From: Ciceribacter thiooxidans
Lineage (GTDB): Bacteria > Pseudomonadota > Alphaproteobacteria > Rhizobiales > Rhizobiaceae
Direction: 5' to 3'
Assembly: GCF_014126615.1 (NCBI RefSeq)
Contig: NZ_CP059896.1
Location: 1,188,501 to 1,252,500 of the forward strand
DNA length: 64,000 nt
Below, piece by piece: positions 34,949 through 43,276 of this stretch. Under the pieces are notes generated by a model. That model had not been told where the DNA came from. It worked only from the letters and a program-made list of their open reading frames with translations, and ran no database searches. The position numbers and the translations under genes are program-made. Within the stretch, counting starts at the first letter, position 1. Each line of letters opens with the position of its first letter.

Positions 34949-35323
34949 TCAAGCGGCCTTGGCGCGGTTGGTGAAGATCACGGCCACGAACAGCAGCATC
35001 GACAGGATGGTCACCAGCGAGCCAATCGAGGCCAGGCCTTCCGTGATGCCGAGGACTGCGAGCGCAATGCCGGGTGCGAGCAGCAGGACGCCCAACGTGG
35101 CGGTCGCGACATGGATCTTTGCCAGCCGTGTTTCGGCGACGGCGGGCACGGCGTGATAGTAGAGACCGTAGACGGCCACCGAAACCCAGCCGACGAGGTT
35201 GAGGTGGGCGTGAGCGGGGGCGAGCACGTGATCGTGGCTCGCTCCCATGTAGATGCCGAGCGACATTGCGACGAGAGCATAGAGGCTGGCGCTTGCCAGG
35301 CAGAAGAACGGTAGTCCACGCAT
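34949..35323 (-). CDS. Small membrane protein with His-rich segment
   Basis: A 124-residue protein with about four membrane helices (LASASLYALVAMSLGIYMGA; HLNLVGWVSVAVYGLYYHAV; VATATLGVLLLAPGIALAVL; SLVTILSMLLFVAVIFT). The first loop has HDHVLAPAHAHLNLVGW, with four His, and a further His in YYHAV, reminiscent of heme-copper oxidase subunit I-like fragments annotated as cytochrome-c oxidase. A heme role is a weak inference. The start ATG at 35323 follows GAGGAAATCGCA. Isolated gene. Confidence 0.6.
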   Translation of the reverse strand: MRGLPFFCLASASLYALVAMSLGIYMGASHDHVLAPAHAHLNLVGWVSVAVYGLYYHAVPAVAETRLAKIHVATATLGVLLLAPGIALAVLGITEGLASIGSLVTILSMLLFVAVIFTNRAKAA

Positions 35324-35548
35324 TGCGATTTCCTCTCCTTTTCTTGCGGAGGCGCCGCAGGATCCCCTCTGCTCACCGACCCCCGGATTTTTACTGTACA
35401 ACAAGGTTTTAGGGACGTCTTCGTCCCGCTTGCGAGATTGACAATTTTCAAGAGGGCCGGTGGCCCCGGCTGGGCAAATAGCCGTCGACAGTCTTCTGCG
35501 CTTCCTAAAACTTCCCTAACTCGCTCGCCCGGCAGATGACATCGCCGG

Positions 35549-36034
35549 TCAGGTTGACGGCGGCAGAAGCTCGATCTCGTAACGTGATGCCGCGGCTGCA
35601 ATCGTCGCGATGTCGGGAGGCGACATCGGCGGAAAGCTTGTCGTCGCCGGATCGACGACGTCGCCGACTGCGTCGAAGAAGCCTTCATGGAAGCCGCCCG
35701 GCAGGTTGATGATCAGCATTCTCGCCGGCCTGTCACCGGGGTTGCGGAAGGCGTGTGGCGTATCCGGCGCGACATGGACAAAATCGCCCGGTCCGCAGAT
35801 GCGCATTTCTCCACTGAGCATGAACTCGAACTGTCCGTCGATGACCAGAAAGGCTTCCTCGTCCTTTTGCGTATGGGGCGGTGAACCGGCACCCGGCGCC
35901 GTCAGGCACTCCGCGAGGGAGAAACTGCCGCCGGTCTGGGCCGACCGCGCACGGAAGGTGAGAAGATTTCCGAGAAAGTGAAGCGTCTGCGAGGCGGCGG
36001 TCGTGCCGTCCGGATTCTGAACTGTGTCATCCAT
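35549..36034 (-). CDS. Cupin domain-containing protein
   Basis: A 161-residue beta-barrel protein. The first cupin motif is GAGSPPHTQKDEEAFLVIDGQFE (metal ligands His, then Glu) and the second is PGDFVHVAPDTPHAFRNPGD (His). A metal site is likely, but whether it is an enzyme is undecided. It is divergent from a TetR gene across 69 bp, so its expression is probably repressed by it. Confidence 0.88.
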   Translation of the reverse strand: MDDTVQNPDGTTAASQTLHFLGNLLTFRARSAQTGGSFSLAECLTAPGAGSPPHTQKDEEAFLVIDGQFEFMLSGEMRICGPGDFVHVAPDTPHAFRNPGDRPARMLIINLPGGFHEGFFDAVGDVVDPATTSFPPMSPPDIATIAAAASRYEIELLPPST

Positions 36035-36073
36035 CGTTGCGTTCTCCCGTCTTTATGGTACATTTGCATCGTA

Positions 36074-36091
36074 ATGAGATTGTTGTCTCAT
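36074..36091. promoter_or_regulatory. Candidate operator of the cupin/TetR pair
   Basis: ATGAGA (36074-36079) and TCTCAT (36086-36091) flank TTGTTG in the 69-bp divergent space between the cupin and TetR genes. Its position lets one bound repressor control both directions. Confidence 0.5.
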
Positions 36092-36103
36092 AAAGAGGTG
36101 GGA

Positions 36104-36742
36104 ATGACTGGTCAAGAGAAAAGTTTCGAACGCGTAAACCAGAAGCGTCGTACGCGCGCCGAGTTGCTACGCGCCGCACAGGACCTGACTGCGAAGGGGC
36201 AGCAGCCGTCGGTCGCCGAGGTGGCCGACCATGCCGGCATCTCCCGGGCGACTGCCTACCGCTATTTCTCGACCCCGGAAGATATGGTCCGCGAGGCAGC
36301 GCTAGACGCGGTGGCACGTGGCATAAGCATCGAACTTCCGAAGGAGGGCGACGGAGTTGTCTCGGTGCCGCTGCGGGTGGAGAGCGTCGTCCGGCAGGTC
36401 TATGACATGGTGGAGACGAACGAAGCGATGTTCAGGGCGCTGCTGGCAAGCAGCGTCGGCGGCAAGGGTGAGGCCAAGAGAGGTGCGCGTCGCATTGCAT
36501 GGCTGACCGCCGCGCTCGAGCCTCTACGACAGACGCTTCCGCCTGACGAATTTCGACGGCTGGTTCACGGCCTGGCCCTGATGACCGGGATTGAAACGCT
36601 TGTGGTTCTGAGGGATGTCTGCGACCTCAAACCCGGCGAGGCCCAAGAAGTCGTCCTATGGGCGGCAAAGGCTTTGCTCGCGGGTGCGTTGGGTGGGGCG
36701 GTCGAAACAGCGGGAGAGGGGGCGTCGCATGGCCCGCGGTAG
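36104..36742 (+). CDS. TetR/AcrR family transcriptional regulator
   Basis: A 212-residue regulator with an HTH at residues ~15-60 (NQKRRTRAELLRAAQDLTAK, SVAEVADHAGISRATAYRYF) and a helical C-terminal domain. ATG 36104 follows GAGGTGGGA; longer frames upstream would overlap the divergent promoter. It is divergent from the cupin gene and likely regulates it. Confidence 0.9.
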   Translation: MTGQEKSFERVNQKRRTRAELLRAAQDLTAKGQQPSVAEVADHAGISRATAYRYFSTPEDMVREAALDAVARGISIELPKEGDGVVSVPLRVESVVRQVYDMVETNEAMFRALLASSVGGKGEAKRGARRIAWLTAALEPLRQTLPPDEFRRLVHGLALMTGIETLVVLRDVCDLKPGEAQEVVLWAAKALLAGALGGAVETAGEGASHGPR

Positions 36743-36861
36743 GCCGCGTTTCCGATCACGAGTCGATTGCTTTTGTTGTTTCGCAATATAGGTCAGCATT
36801 ATTGACTTAACGATGCATCGGTGATCTTCTCGTATCTCCAGAACATACCGAGGAAACGCCC

Positions 36862-38088
36862 ATGCTGAACTGGGAATCGATCTTCGCGACGCGCTCGTCG
36901 CGGATGCGTGCGTCGGAAATCCGTGAACTGCTGAAACTGCTGGACAAGCCGGACATCATTTCGTTCGCGGGCGGGATTCCCGATCCGAAGCTCTTTCCCG
37001 ATGAGCACTTCAAGGCAGCCTATGCCGACGTCTTCGCGGGAGAAGGCGTGGGCGCAGCGCTGCAATACTCCGTGAGCGAAGGCTACAAGCCGCTGCGTGA
37101 ATGGCTTCAGAGCGAGATGGGCCGGATCGGCATCGACTGCACGGCCGACAACATCTTCATCACCTCGGGTTCGCAGCAAGCCCTCGACTACATCGGCAAG
37201 CTCTTCCTCTCGCCGAAGGACACTGCACTCGTCACGTGGCCGACCTATCTCGGCGCGCTGCAGGCCTTCAACGCCTATGAGCCGACCTTCGACCAGCTCT
37301 CGCTTTCCGGCAACCGGACGCCCGAGAGCTACCAGGCGGCGGCACAAAAGGCGGGCGGCGAGGTGAAGTTCGCCTATCTTTCATCCGACTTCGCCAACCC
37401 GACCGGAGAGACGGTCGACCGCGCCGGACGCGAGCGTCTTCTCGACATGGCCGGGGAGCTCGACATCGCGGTCATCGAGGATGCCGCCTATCAGCATTTG
37501 CGCTACGAGGGAGAGGCGATCCCGCCGATCCTGTCGCTCGACATCGCCCGCAAGGGCTCGATCGAAAACACGCGCACGATCTATTGCGGCAGTTTTTCCA
37601 AGACGCTGGCGCCGGGCCTGCGGGTCGGCTACGTCGTCGCCGCGATGCCGGTCATCCGCAAGCTCGTCCTGATGAAGCAGGCGGCGGACCTGCATTCCTC
37701 GACGATCAACCAGATCGCCATCGCCCATGTCGCCGAGCGCTATTTCAATGAGCAGGTCGCCAAGATCAAGTCGGCCTACAGCGCCCGCCGCAACGCCATG
37801 CTCGCAGCACTCGGCCGCTATATGCCCGCCGGTACGACCTGGACCAGGCCCGAGGGCGGCATGTTCATTTGGGTCACCTTGCCGGAAAGCATGGATGGAG
37901 CGGCATTGCTCGCCCGCTCCGTCGAGACGGAAAAGGTGGCTTTCGTGCCCGGCCAGGCTTTCTTCGCCGACCGTTCGGGCACCAACACCATCCGGCTCTC
38001 CTTCTCCTGCGCAAACGAGGCGATGATCGACGAGGGCATAAAGCGGCTCGGGGGGCTGATCGGCGGCGCGGTCTCGGCAGCGGCCTGA
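36862..38088 (+). CDS. PLP-dependent aminotransferase (LysN/aminoadipate type)
   Basis: A fold-type I aminotransferase of 408 residues. Seen are the N-terminal SSRMRASEIRELLKLLDKPD-I-I-S-F-A-G-G-I-P (family entry of the 2-aminoadipate transaminase group), LQYSVSEGYKPLREWLQSEM, NIFITSGSQQALDYIGKLFL and the PLP Lys247 in GSFSKTLAPGLRVGYV. It is not fused to a GntR domain, unlike MocR proteins. Substrate not decided (alpha-aminoadipate or a branched/aromatic amino acid). A terminator follows at 38116. Confidence 0.93.
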   Translation: MLNWESIFATRSSRMRASEIRELLKLLDKPDIISFAGGIPDPKLFPDEHFKAAYADVFAGEGVGAALQYSVSEGYKPLREWLQSEMGRIGIDCTADNIFITSGSQQALDYIGKLFLSPKDTALVTWPTYLGALQAFNAYEPTFDQLSLSGNRTPESYQAAAQKAGGEVKFAYLSSDFANPTGETVDRAGRERLLDMAGELDIAVIEDAAYQHLRYEGEAIPPILSLDIARKGSIENTRTIYCGSFSKTLAPGLRVGYVVAAMPVIRKLVLMKQAADLHSSTINQIAIAHVAERYFNEQVAKIKSAYSARRNAMLAALGRYMPAGTTWTRPEGGMFIWVTLPESMDGAALLARSVETEKVAFVPGQAFFADRSGTNTIRLSFSCANEAMIDEGIKRLGGLIGGAVSAAA

Positions 38089-38115
38089 GCCCTTCCGTCG
38101 GATGAACGCGACAAT

Positions 38116-38144
38116 GGCCCGCAGGAGACGGCGGGCCTTTCCTT
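38116..38144 (+). terminator. Intrinsic terminator after the aminotransferase
   Basis: GGCCCGC (38116-38122) pairs with GCGGGCC (38131-38137), followed by TTTCCTTT. It may also serve the convergent channel gene at 38190. Confidence 0.7.
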
Positions 38145-38189
38145 TGTCATGCGGGACGTTGCCAAAAACCGCGGGGGTGCCGTCGTCCG

Positions 38190-40088
38190 TCAGTCGCGGG
38201 CGAGCACGATCACCATGTCTTTGTTGTCGAACGAGATCATCTCCGTGCGGTTCGGATTGACCGTAACGCCGCCGAGATTGCGCTCGTCGGGATCGTTCTC
38301 GCGCTGTCGCCGGTAGCCGATCGCAACTTCGCCGCGGCGCAGCGCCGAGAGCGCGATCGTGTGGAAGTTCACCGGCCTGTCGATCGCGACATAGTCCGAC
38401 AGCGGGCGGAGGTAGATTTCCGATCCTTCCTCGTCGAGCAGCTCGCCGAAGATCGCCGCCATGTACTCGTTCTCCGAGGCCTGCGCGAGCATCAGGCTGA
38501 CCAGCTTGTTGCTGACGACGAAATCGTCCGCGCGGGTCACTTCCGCGAGCTCGCGGTTGCGCACGTCGATCATCTCGCTGACGACACTGATATGTCGGCC
38601 GGCCCGTTCCGCAATCTTGCGAAGCTGCAGCAGGGTAATCAAGGTGCGGGTGTCGGCCGACTGGGCGCTCATATCGTCGCTGTAGCCGAGCACGAGGACG
38701 TGGTCGTAGGACGGAACGTCGAGCGCATCGAGTGCGGCACGGCTACTCGTGTCAACGACCTGGTATTCGACGGTGAGAGACCCGGCGACGGCGAGCGAGG
38801 CGGCCTCTCGCTCGAACTCCGGCGTGTTCGCAGCGATCGTCAGCAGCGAGCCGGGAGCGACGTAGCGGGCGAGTTCCGTCGCAATCAGCGGGCCGCGCCG
38901 GTTCCAGCCGAGAATGAGCGTTCGCTCCGGACGGCGCTCTCGCGCGACGACGGGCAGAATCGCCTCCTTGGCGCAAACGGCCGGGGTGGACGATATCCTG
39001 ATCGAGGCATCGTCTTCGGCAATAATGATCGCCTTCTCGCAGGGCTCGAAGACGCGGTTTGGCGACGGGTTGAGGTGCACCTTGCCTTCCGTGTCGCAGA
39101 GCCCGATCAGCGTCGAAACGTCGTAGGACATCACGGCGGCGCCGAACGGCTTGCCTGCGAGTTCCGGCTGGTCGAGCGTGTAGATCTCGCATCCGTCGAA
39201 GTCGAGGAGTTCCGAATAGACGGCGCTGAGGCCGGCCTGGCGGCTGGAATGGACGACGATCCGCGAAATCAGGTCGTCGGCGAGTACGAGCTGCATTTCG
39301 CGTCCACCGACGATCGTCGCGACCTCCGCATTGCCCGCGTCGCGGATCTCGGCGGCGATCTTGTAGGGGGCCGTGCGGCGATTCGGATCGTTGACGAGGG
39401 CGAGCACCGTCTTGATGACCTGCGAGTCCGGATCGTCCGAATCGGGGGAGAGCACGATCACCGATCGCGAGGTCTGCGGGCTCAAAATGCCGAGGTCATA
39501 GAGATCCGTCGGGTCGCCGCTGCGGCAGATGATCTTGGTATTCTTGAGATCGCCGACCTTGGCGGCGATCTCCTCTTCCATTTCCACCTTATCCTTGTCG
39601 GCCATGATGACGATGCGGGCGCGCTTGCGGCTCTGGTTGGCGATGACGAGCTCGGAGATGATGTCGAAGACCGAGGCCGACCAGTTGAGAATGATGGTGT
39701 GGTCGTTCTCGATCACATGGGAACGGCCCTTGCGCAGTTCATCGAGCTTGCCCTCGAGGCCGGAACTGATCACGCTGATCAGGGCCGAGAAGACGAAGAT
39801 GCCGGCGAAGGTGACGACGAGCGACACCCCGCGGAAGCTCCAGCCTTGGTCTGCGCCCATCGCACCGGCGTCCATGGTGCGCATCAGCGATTCCCACGCC
39901 GCCTCGATGAAGGTCACCGGCGAGCCGTCGTCGGGACCGACCCCGGTCAGGGAGAGAAAGGCGGCGGCGATGATGATTACAACGAGCGAGACGAGCGCCA
40001 GCCAGCCGATCAGCGCGACGGCTCCTGCCGCCATGCTCTTGTCGAATTCGTAGCGCAACCGCGCCCGCCAGTTGGTGTTCGTCTTCAT
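38190..40088 (-). CDS. CASTOR/POLLUX-related ion channel protein
   Basis: A 632-residue protein. Residues 20-50 and 86-106 are membrane segments (AAGAVALIGWLALVSLVVII; VSLVVTFAGIFVFSALISVI) flanking a pore-like loop (WESLMRTMDAGAMGADQGWS). The rest has two RCK/NAD-binding repeats (NDHTIILNWSASVFDIISEL; PERTLILGWNRRGPLIATEL), as in bacterial relatives of the plant symbiosis channels CASTOR and POLLUX. Bacterial roles are little known; K+ or Ca2+ passage is inferred from the family. Single gene, convergent with the aminotransferase. Confidence 0.88.
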   Translation of the reverse strand: MKTNTNWRARLRYEFDKSMAAGAVALIGWLALVSLVVIIIAAAFLSLTGVGPDDGSPVTFIEAAWESLMRTMDAGAMGADQGWSFRGVSLVVTFAGIFVFSALISVISSGLEGKLDELRKGRSHVIENDHTIILNWSASVFDIISELVIANQSRKRARIVIMADKDKVEMEEEIAAKVGDLKNTKIICRSGDPTDLYDLGILSPQTSRSVIVLSPDSDDPDSQVIKTVLALVNDPNRRTAPYKIAAEIRDAGNAEVATIVGGREMQLVLADDLISRIVVHSSRQAGLSAVYSELLDFDGCEIYTLDQPELAGKPFGAAVMSYDVSTLIGLCDTEGKVHLNPSPNRVFEPCEKAIIIAEDDASIRISSTPAVCAKEAILPVVARERRPERTLILGWNRRGPLIATELARYVAPGSLLTIAANTPEFEREAASLAVAGSLTVEYQVVDTSSRAALDALDVPSYDHVLVLGYSDDMSAQSADTRTLITLLQLRKIAERAGRHISVVSEMIDVRNRELAEVTRADDFVVSNKLVSLMLAQASENEYMAAIFGELLDEEGSEIYLRPLSDYVAIDRPVNFHTIALSALRRGEVAIGYRRQRENDPDERNLGGVTVNPNRTEMISFDNKDMVIVLARD

Positions 40089-40397
40089 GCTTATGCCTTC
40101 GCCCCTTTGTAGTATGGCGATGGTAGTCGCAGAAATTACCGCCTCACATCAACAGGATAGCTGCTCCGGGGCGATCTCGGCCCAATAAAAGTCCGGGACC
40201 CGTGTGTATTTGTCCGCTCGCCTTGTGAAGGCTGGACGGATCGATGGTCCGGCCACGGTGTGCAGTGGCGGGCGATTTGACAATTGGTCGCGGCCTCATC
40301 ACCTTCCGCTCGGACGTATCCTTTTGGGTCGTCCTGCCTCGGCCGGCGTGGACGGTGTCAGCGCCAACTCGTGTCTGCGACTTCAGGATTTTGTAAA
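40089..40397. other. Intergenic region between the channel and Nudix genes
   Basis: A 309-bp divergent region. It includes a TTGACA-like box at about 40276 without a clear -10 partner. No RNA gene or convincing small protein gene was seen. Confidence 0.4.
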
Positions 40398-41138
40398 ATG
40401 AACCTTGTCCCGGATCGTTCTGAACTCATGTGGCCACCGGAGAAGACGCTCTTTCCGGTCCGGCAGGTCACGCTTGCGGTGGAACCGGGGGACCATCCCT
40501 TTCATCTGGCGGAACGGGAGGCGGCGGCACGCAACTGGCGCGAGGAGGTCTTGCGCAATCCGGCTCTGTTCGACGGAAAGATCGTGTTCCAGCGGCGCCT
40601 GGGTTTTGAGGACGGAGCGATCCGCGGGACGGGGCACATCATTCCCTATTCGACGTTCCTCTGGTGGCGCAGCCGGCCGGCGCCGACGAGCGGCTTCCAT
40701 CTCTTCGGCTTCCCGGTGCTCGTCTCGTCGGACGGTGCGATCATCGCCGTCAGGATGTCCGAACACACTGCCAATCCTGGGCAGGTCTATTGCGCTGCAG
40801 GCTCGCTCGACGACGGCGACGTCGTCGACGGTTACTGCGATCTTCTCGGCAACATGCTGCGCGAAGTCAGGGAAGAGACAGGCCTCGAACTCTCCGCGGA
40901 CGACACCGACAACGAGCTGTTTGCCAGCCACCAGCGGCGACGGGTGACGGTCTATCGGTTCTTCCACTTGCAGGAGAGCGCCCGCGAACTGGTGGCCCGC
41001 ATAGAGGAGCACATGCGCGGCGAAGAACGTGCGGAGATCGCCGGCGCCGTCGCAATTCGCTCGCCCGATCCGACCGCACATCCTTACGCCGCCGCCATGT
41101 TGCCGCTCATCGACTGGTTCTTCGCCGGGGACCGCTGA
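40398..41138 (+). CDS. Nudix domain protein
   Basis: A 246-residue protein of the Nudix fold. The second half of the Nudix box, REVREETGLEL, is intact, but the upstream half (GSLDDGDVVDGYCDLLGNML) departs from G-x5-E-x7, with Cys where the first Glu would be. The C-terminal ~60 residues are FFHLQESARELVARIEEHMR and a helix. Substrate and activity are uncertain because of that missing Glu. The start at 40398 has a weak AGGA upstream; an ATG at 40428 is possible. It precedes phzF on the same strand with a 70-base gap. Confidence 0.75.
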   Translation: MNLVPDRSELMWPPEKTLFPVRQVTLAVEPGDHPFHLAEREAAARNWREEVLRNPALFDGKIVFQRRLGFEDGAIRGTGHIIPYSTFLWWRSRPAPTSGFHLFGFPVLVSSDGAIIAVRMSEHTANPGQVYCAAGSLDDGDVVDGYCDLLGNMLREVREETGLELSADDTDNELFASHQRRRVTVYRFFHLQESARELVARIEEHMRGEERAEIAGAVAIRSPDPTAHPYAAAMLPLIDWFFAGDR

Positions 41139-41208
41139 CGCGGTCGCTTGCGCCTGCGCGGCGGCTGGGGCAGTGTGCGGGCGACGAATGCGGCGAGGAG
41201 AGAGATTG

Positions 41209-42117
41209 GTGCGGCGATACTGCATCTATGACGTGTTTACCGACAGCAGGCTTGCAGGCAATCCGCTTTGTGTCGTCTTCGACGGCGAAGGATTGACCGA
41301 TCTCGAAATGCAGGCGATCGCCCGCGAGACGAATCTGTCCGAGACGGTCTTCGTGATGCCGGCTGCAAATCCCACCCATACCGCCCGTATCCGCATCTTC
41401 ACGCCGGCGCGGGAGCTACCCTTCGCAGGGCACCCGACCGTAGGCACGGCGGTCGCGCTCGCCGAGAGGGAAGGGGCAAACGGCGCGACCGAGCTCGTCT
41501 CCGTGCTCGAGGAAAATGTCGGCCCGGTGCGCTGCGCCGTCAGGCTGCGCGAAGGCGAGGCGACCTTCGCCGAATTCGACCTGCCGCGCACGTCGACCCG
41601 GATCGATCTTGCCTTCGACCGCCAGGCGCTTGCCGAGGCGCTCTCTCTCAAGCCGCAGCAGATCGGGTTCGAGAATCACGTGCCCTCGCTCTGGAGCGCC
41701 GGCGTTCCGTTCATCATGATCCCCCTCCAGAATATCGGTGCGGTCGAGAGGGTCGATTTCGATCCGCAGTTCTGGGAGAGAATCGCGCCGTTTGCGGAGG
41801 GAGGGCTTGCTTCGGCCTATGTCTACTGCCGTGGCGGCATTCATCACGGAGCGAAGTTCCACGCCCGCATGTTCAGCGCCGACATGGGCATTGGCGAGGA
41901 TCCGGCGACGGGTTCGGCGGTTGCAGCACTCTCCGGCGCGATCCACCATTTCGATGCGCTGCCCGATGGTCATCATCCACTGATGGTCGAGCAGGGGGTG
42001 GAAATGGGAAGGCCCTCCTATATCCACCTCCATATCGACATCGCCGACGGCGAAATTGCACGGGCGCGCATCGGCGGGCAGGCGGTGCGCGTGGCGTCCG
42101 GGTCCTTAGAGTTGTGA
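41209..42117 (+). CDS. PhzF family isomerase
   Basis: A 302-residue protein of the diaminopimelate-epimerase fold. It opens RRYCIYDVFTDSRLAGNPLC, with the catalytic Glu in RETNLSETVFVMP, and has RIRIFTPARELPFAGHPTVG, the typical Asp/Gly pair near the C-terminus (GIGEDPATGSAVAALSGA), and G-R-P-S-Y-I-H. Known members isomerise phenazine precursors; this one has no phenazine genes nearby, so the substrate is unknown. GTG 41209 is chosen for GAGGAG about 9 bases upstream; a TTG at 41206 and ATG at 41188 are alternatives. Confidence 0.88.
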   Translation: MRRYCIYDVFTDSRLAGNPLCVVFDGEGLTDLEMQAIARETNLSETVFVMPAANPTHTARIRIFTPARELPFAGHPTVGTAVALAEREGANGATELVSVLEENVGPVRCAVRLREGEATFAEFDLPRTSTRIDLAFDRQALAEALSLKPQQIGFENHVPSLWSAGVPFIMIPLQNIGAVERVDFDPQFWERIAPFAEGGLASAYVYCRGGIHHGAKFHARMFSADMGIGEDPATGSAVAALSGAIHHFDALPDGHHPLMVEQGVEMGRPSYIHLHIDIADGEIARARIGGQAVRVASGSLEL

Positions 42118-42184
42118 AAACAACCGGTTAGGTTGGGTATGTGAATTTTTTCCGCCGGAGCGGCAAGTTTTTTCGCCTGGGCGC

Positions 42185-42212
42185 TGGACAAGTTCTCCGA
42201 TCCTGTTTATAC
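42185..42212 (+). promoter_or_regulatory. Probable promoter of tRNA-Lys
   Basis: TGGACA (42185-42190) and TTATAC (42207-42212) are 16 bases apart, about 33 bases before the tRNA start. Confidence 0.5.
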
Positions 42213-42244
42213 GCCCCCTCACGCCGCCAGACGGCGTAACGGTC

Positions 42245-42320
<76 letters not shown>

Positions 42321-42468
42321 TTCTTCTTCATGAAGCCGGTTTTGCTTTCATAATGCCGTCGAGAACGAAAAATCGACAGGTATGAAGAATTGTATGTTTT
42401 CCGGTCAGCTATCTGTCAGCTTCTGCGCCTTATAACCGCTCCCGTGTTCAACGAGGAGTGCACAAAAA

Positions 42469-42822
42469 ATGAAGAAGTTTCTGGCAACCACCGCAATGCT
42501 CACCCTGATGGCTTCGGCCCTAGCCTCCGGCCCGGCCCACGCCGGCGGTTGCGCAACGGTTGCCGCATGTCTCGGTCTCGCATCTTCGTCCAGCGGCAGC
42601 CATGACATGGCCAGCAATGACGACAACGGCACCGACGATGACGTGAACGGTACCGACGACCACCATAACGGCTCGGACGATAGCGGCGATGACGATCACG
42701 GCGGCGATCATGGCAGCGGTGATCATGACAGTGGCGATCATGACAGCGGCGACCACGACGGTGGCGACCACGGCGGCGGCGGCGATCACGATGGCGGCGA
42801 TCACGACGGCGGCGATGACTGA
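42469..42822 (+). CDS. Secreted Asp/His/Gly-rich low-complexity protein
   Basis: A 117-residue exported protein. Residues 1-25 are a signal peptide (MKKFLATTAMLTLMASALAS). After a short Cys-containing segment, residues ~47-117 are almost wholly Asp, His, Gly, Ser and Asn in G-D-H-D-G/S units (such as SGDHDSGDHDGGDHGGG). The DNA is built of GATCAC-type repeats. Alternating acidic and His residues suggest binding of Ca, Ni or Zn, but this is inference. GAGG lies upstream of the ATG; an intrinsic terminator follows at 42939. Confidence 0.8.
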   Translation: MKKFLATTAMLTLMASALASGPAHAGGCATVAACLGLASSSSGSHDMASNDDNGTDDDVNGTDDHHNGSDDSGDDDHGGDHGSGDHDSGDHDSGDHDGGDHGGGGDHDGGDHDGGDD

Positions 42823-42938
42823 TCGGCTGCAAAGGGAGGCTGAGATATCGCCTCCCGGTTCCGTGCCGTCCCGGCATTCGATCGGGGAACGCGGGGCGGA
42901 GAGATACGGCTTATAGCTGCAGAAATGCGGAATTTCAG

Positions 42939-42964
42939 GGGGTGGCGATCTGCCGCCCCTTTTT
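42939..42964 (+). terminator. Intrinsic terminator
   Basis: GGGGTGGC (42939-42946) pairs with GCCGCCCC (42952-42959) with one G-U pair, over a 5-base loop, followed by TTTTT. It probably ends the Asp/His/Gly-rich transcript 117 bases after the stop. Confidence 0.75.
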
Positions 42965-43099
42965 GCGTCCAGGTGTCGTCGCAGGGCGCCATCGCTCGTG
43001 CGATCATGATCGGCAGCCGTTGATCGCCTTATGTTCTCGTTTGCTGGCGCCTGTTCACGCCTCGTTCCTGCAATTTTCCTCGAATCTGCGGATTTTGCC

Positions 43100-43118
43100 T
43101 GTGGATAACTGTGGATAA
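43100..43118 (+). promoter_or_regulatory. Two tandem perfect DnaA boxes
   Basis: TGTGGATAA occurs at 43100-43108 and again at 43110-43118, the reverse complement of the consensus DnaA box TTATCCACA, in the same orientation and one helical turn apart. It lies 159 bases upstream of the MscS gene. No replication-origin genes or AT-rich unwinding region are nearby, so a titration or regulatory role is more likely than an origin. Confidence 0.6.
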
Positions 43119-43276
43119 CCTCGTTCCGGTAGTTGCTGGCTTCTCCTGTCCTGATTCTCCCCCGTGTTTTTCGCGGGGCCTTGGATTTGCCGGGTTCGCG
43201 GCGCCGTTTCTTTTCTTTCGTGGCGTCAGGTACTATGGTCCGCGACGTTTCGCCACCAGCCGAGTAAGGACAGGCC

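Larger units (their letters stand above)
42823..43276. other. Intergenic region between the Asp/His/Gly-rich gene and the MscS gene
   Basis: A 454-bp region. It has a T-less hairpin GGGAGGC/GCCTCCC (42834-42856), an intrinsic terminator (42939-42964), and two tandem DnaA boxes (43100-43118). No protein or RNA gene was found. Confidence 0.6.

Noticed and set aside
38361..40112. Open plus-strand frame of 583 codons
   Set aside because: Antisense to the CASTOR/POLLUX-like gene and of Arg/Asp/Val-rich composition with no domain.
42600..42820. Repeated GATCAC units that could look like CRISPR
   Set aside because: Units are short, in frame and part of a protein-coding tract (GDH repeats); there are no spacers and no cas genes.
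43100..43118. Replication origin
   Set aside because: Only two DnaA boxes, no AT-rich unwinding element, no dnaA, parAB, repABC or hemE nearby.
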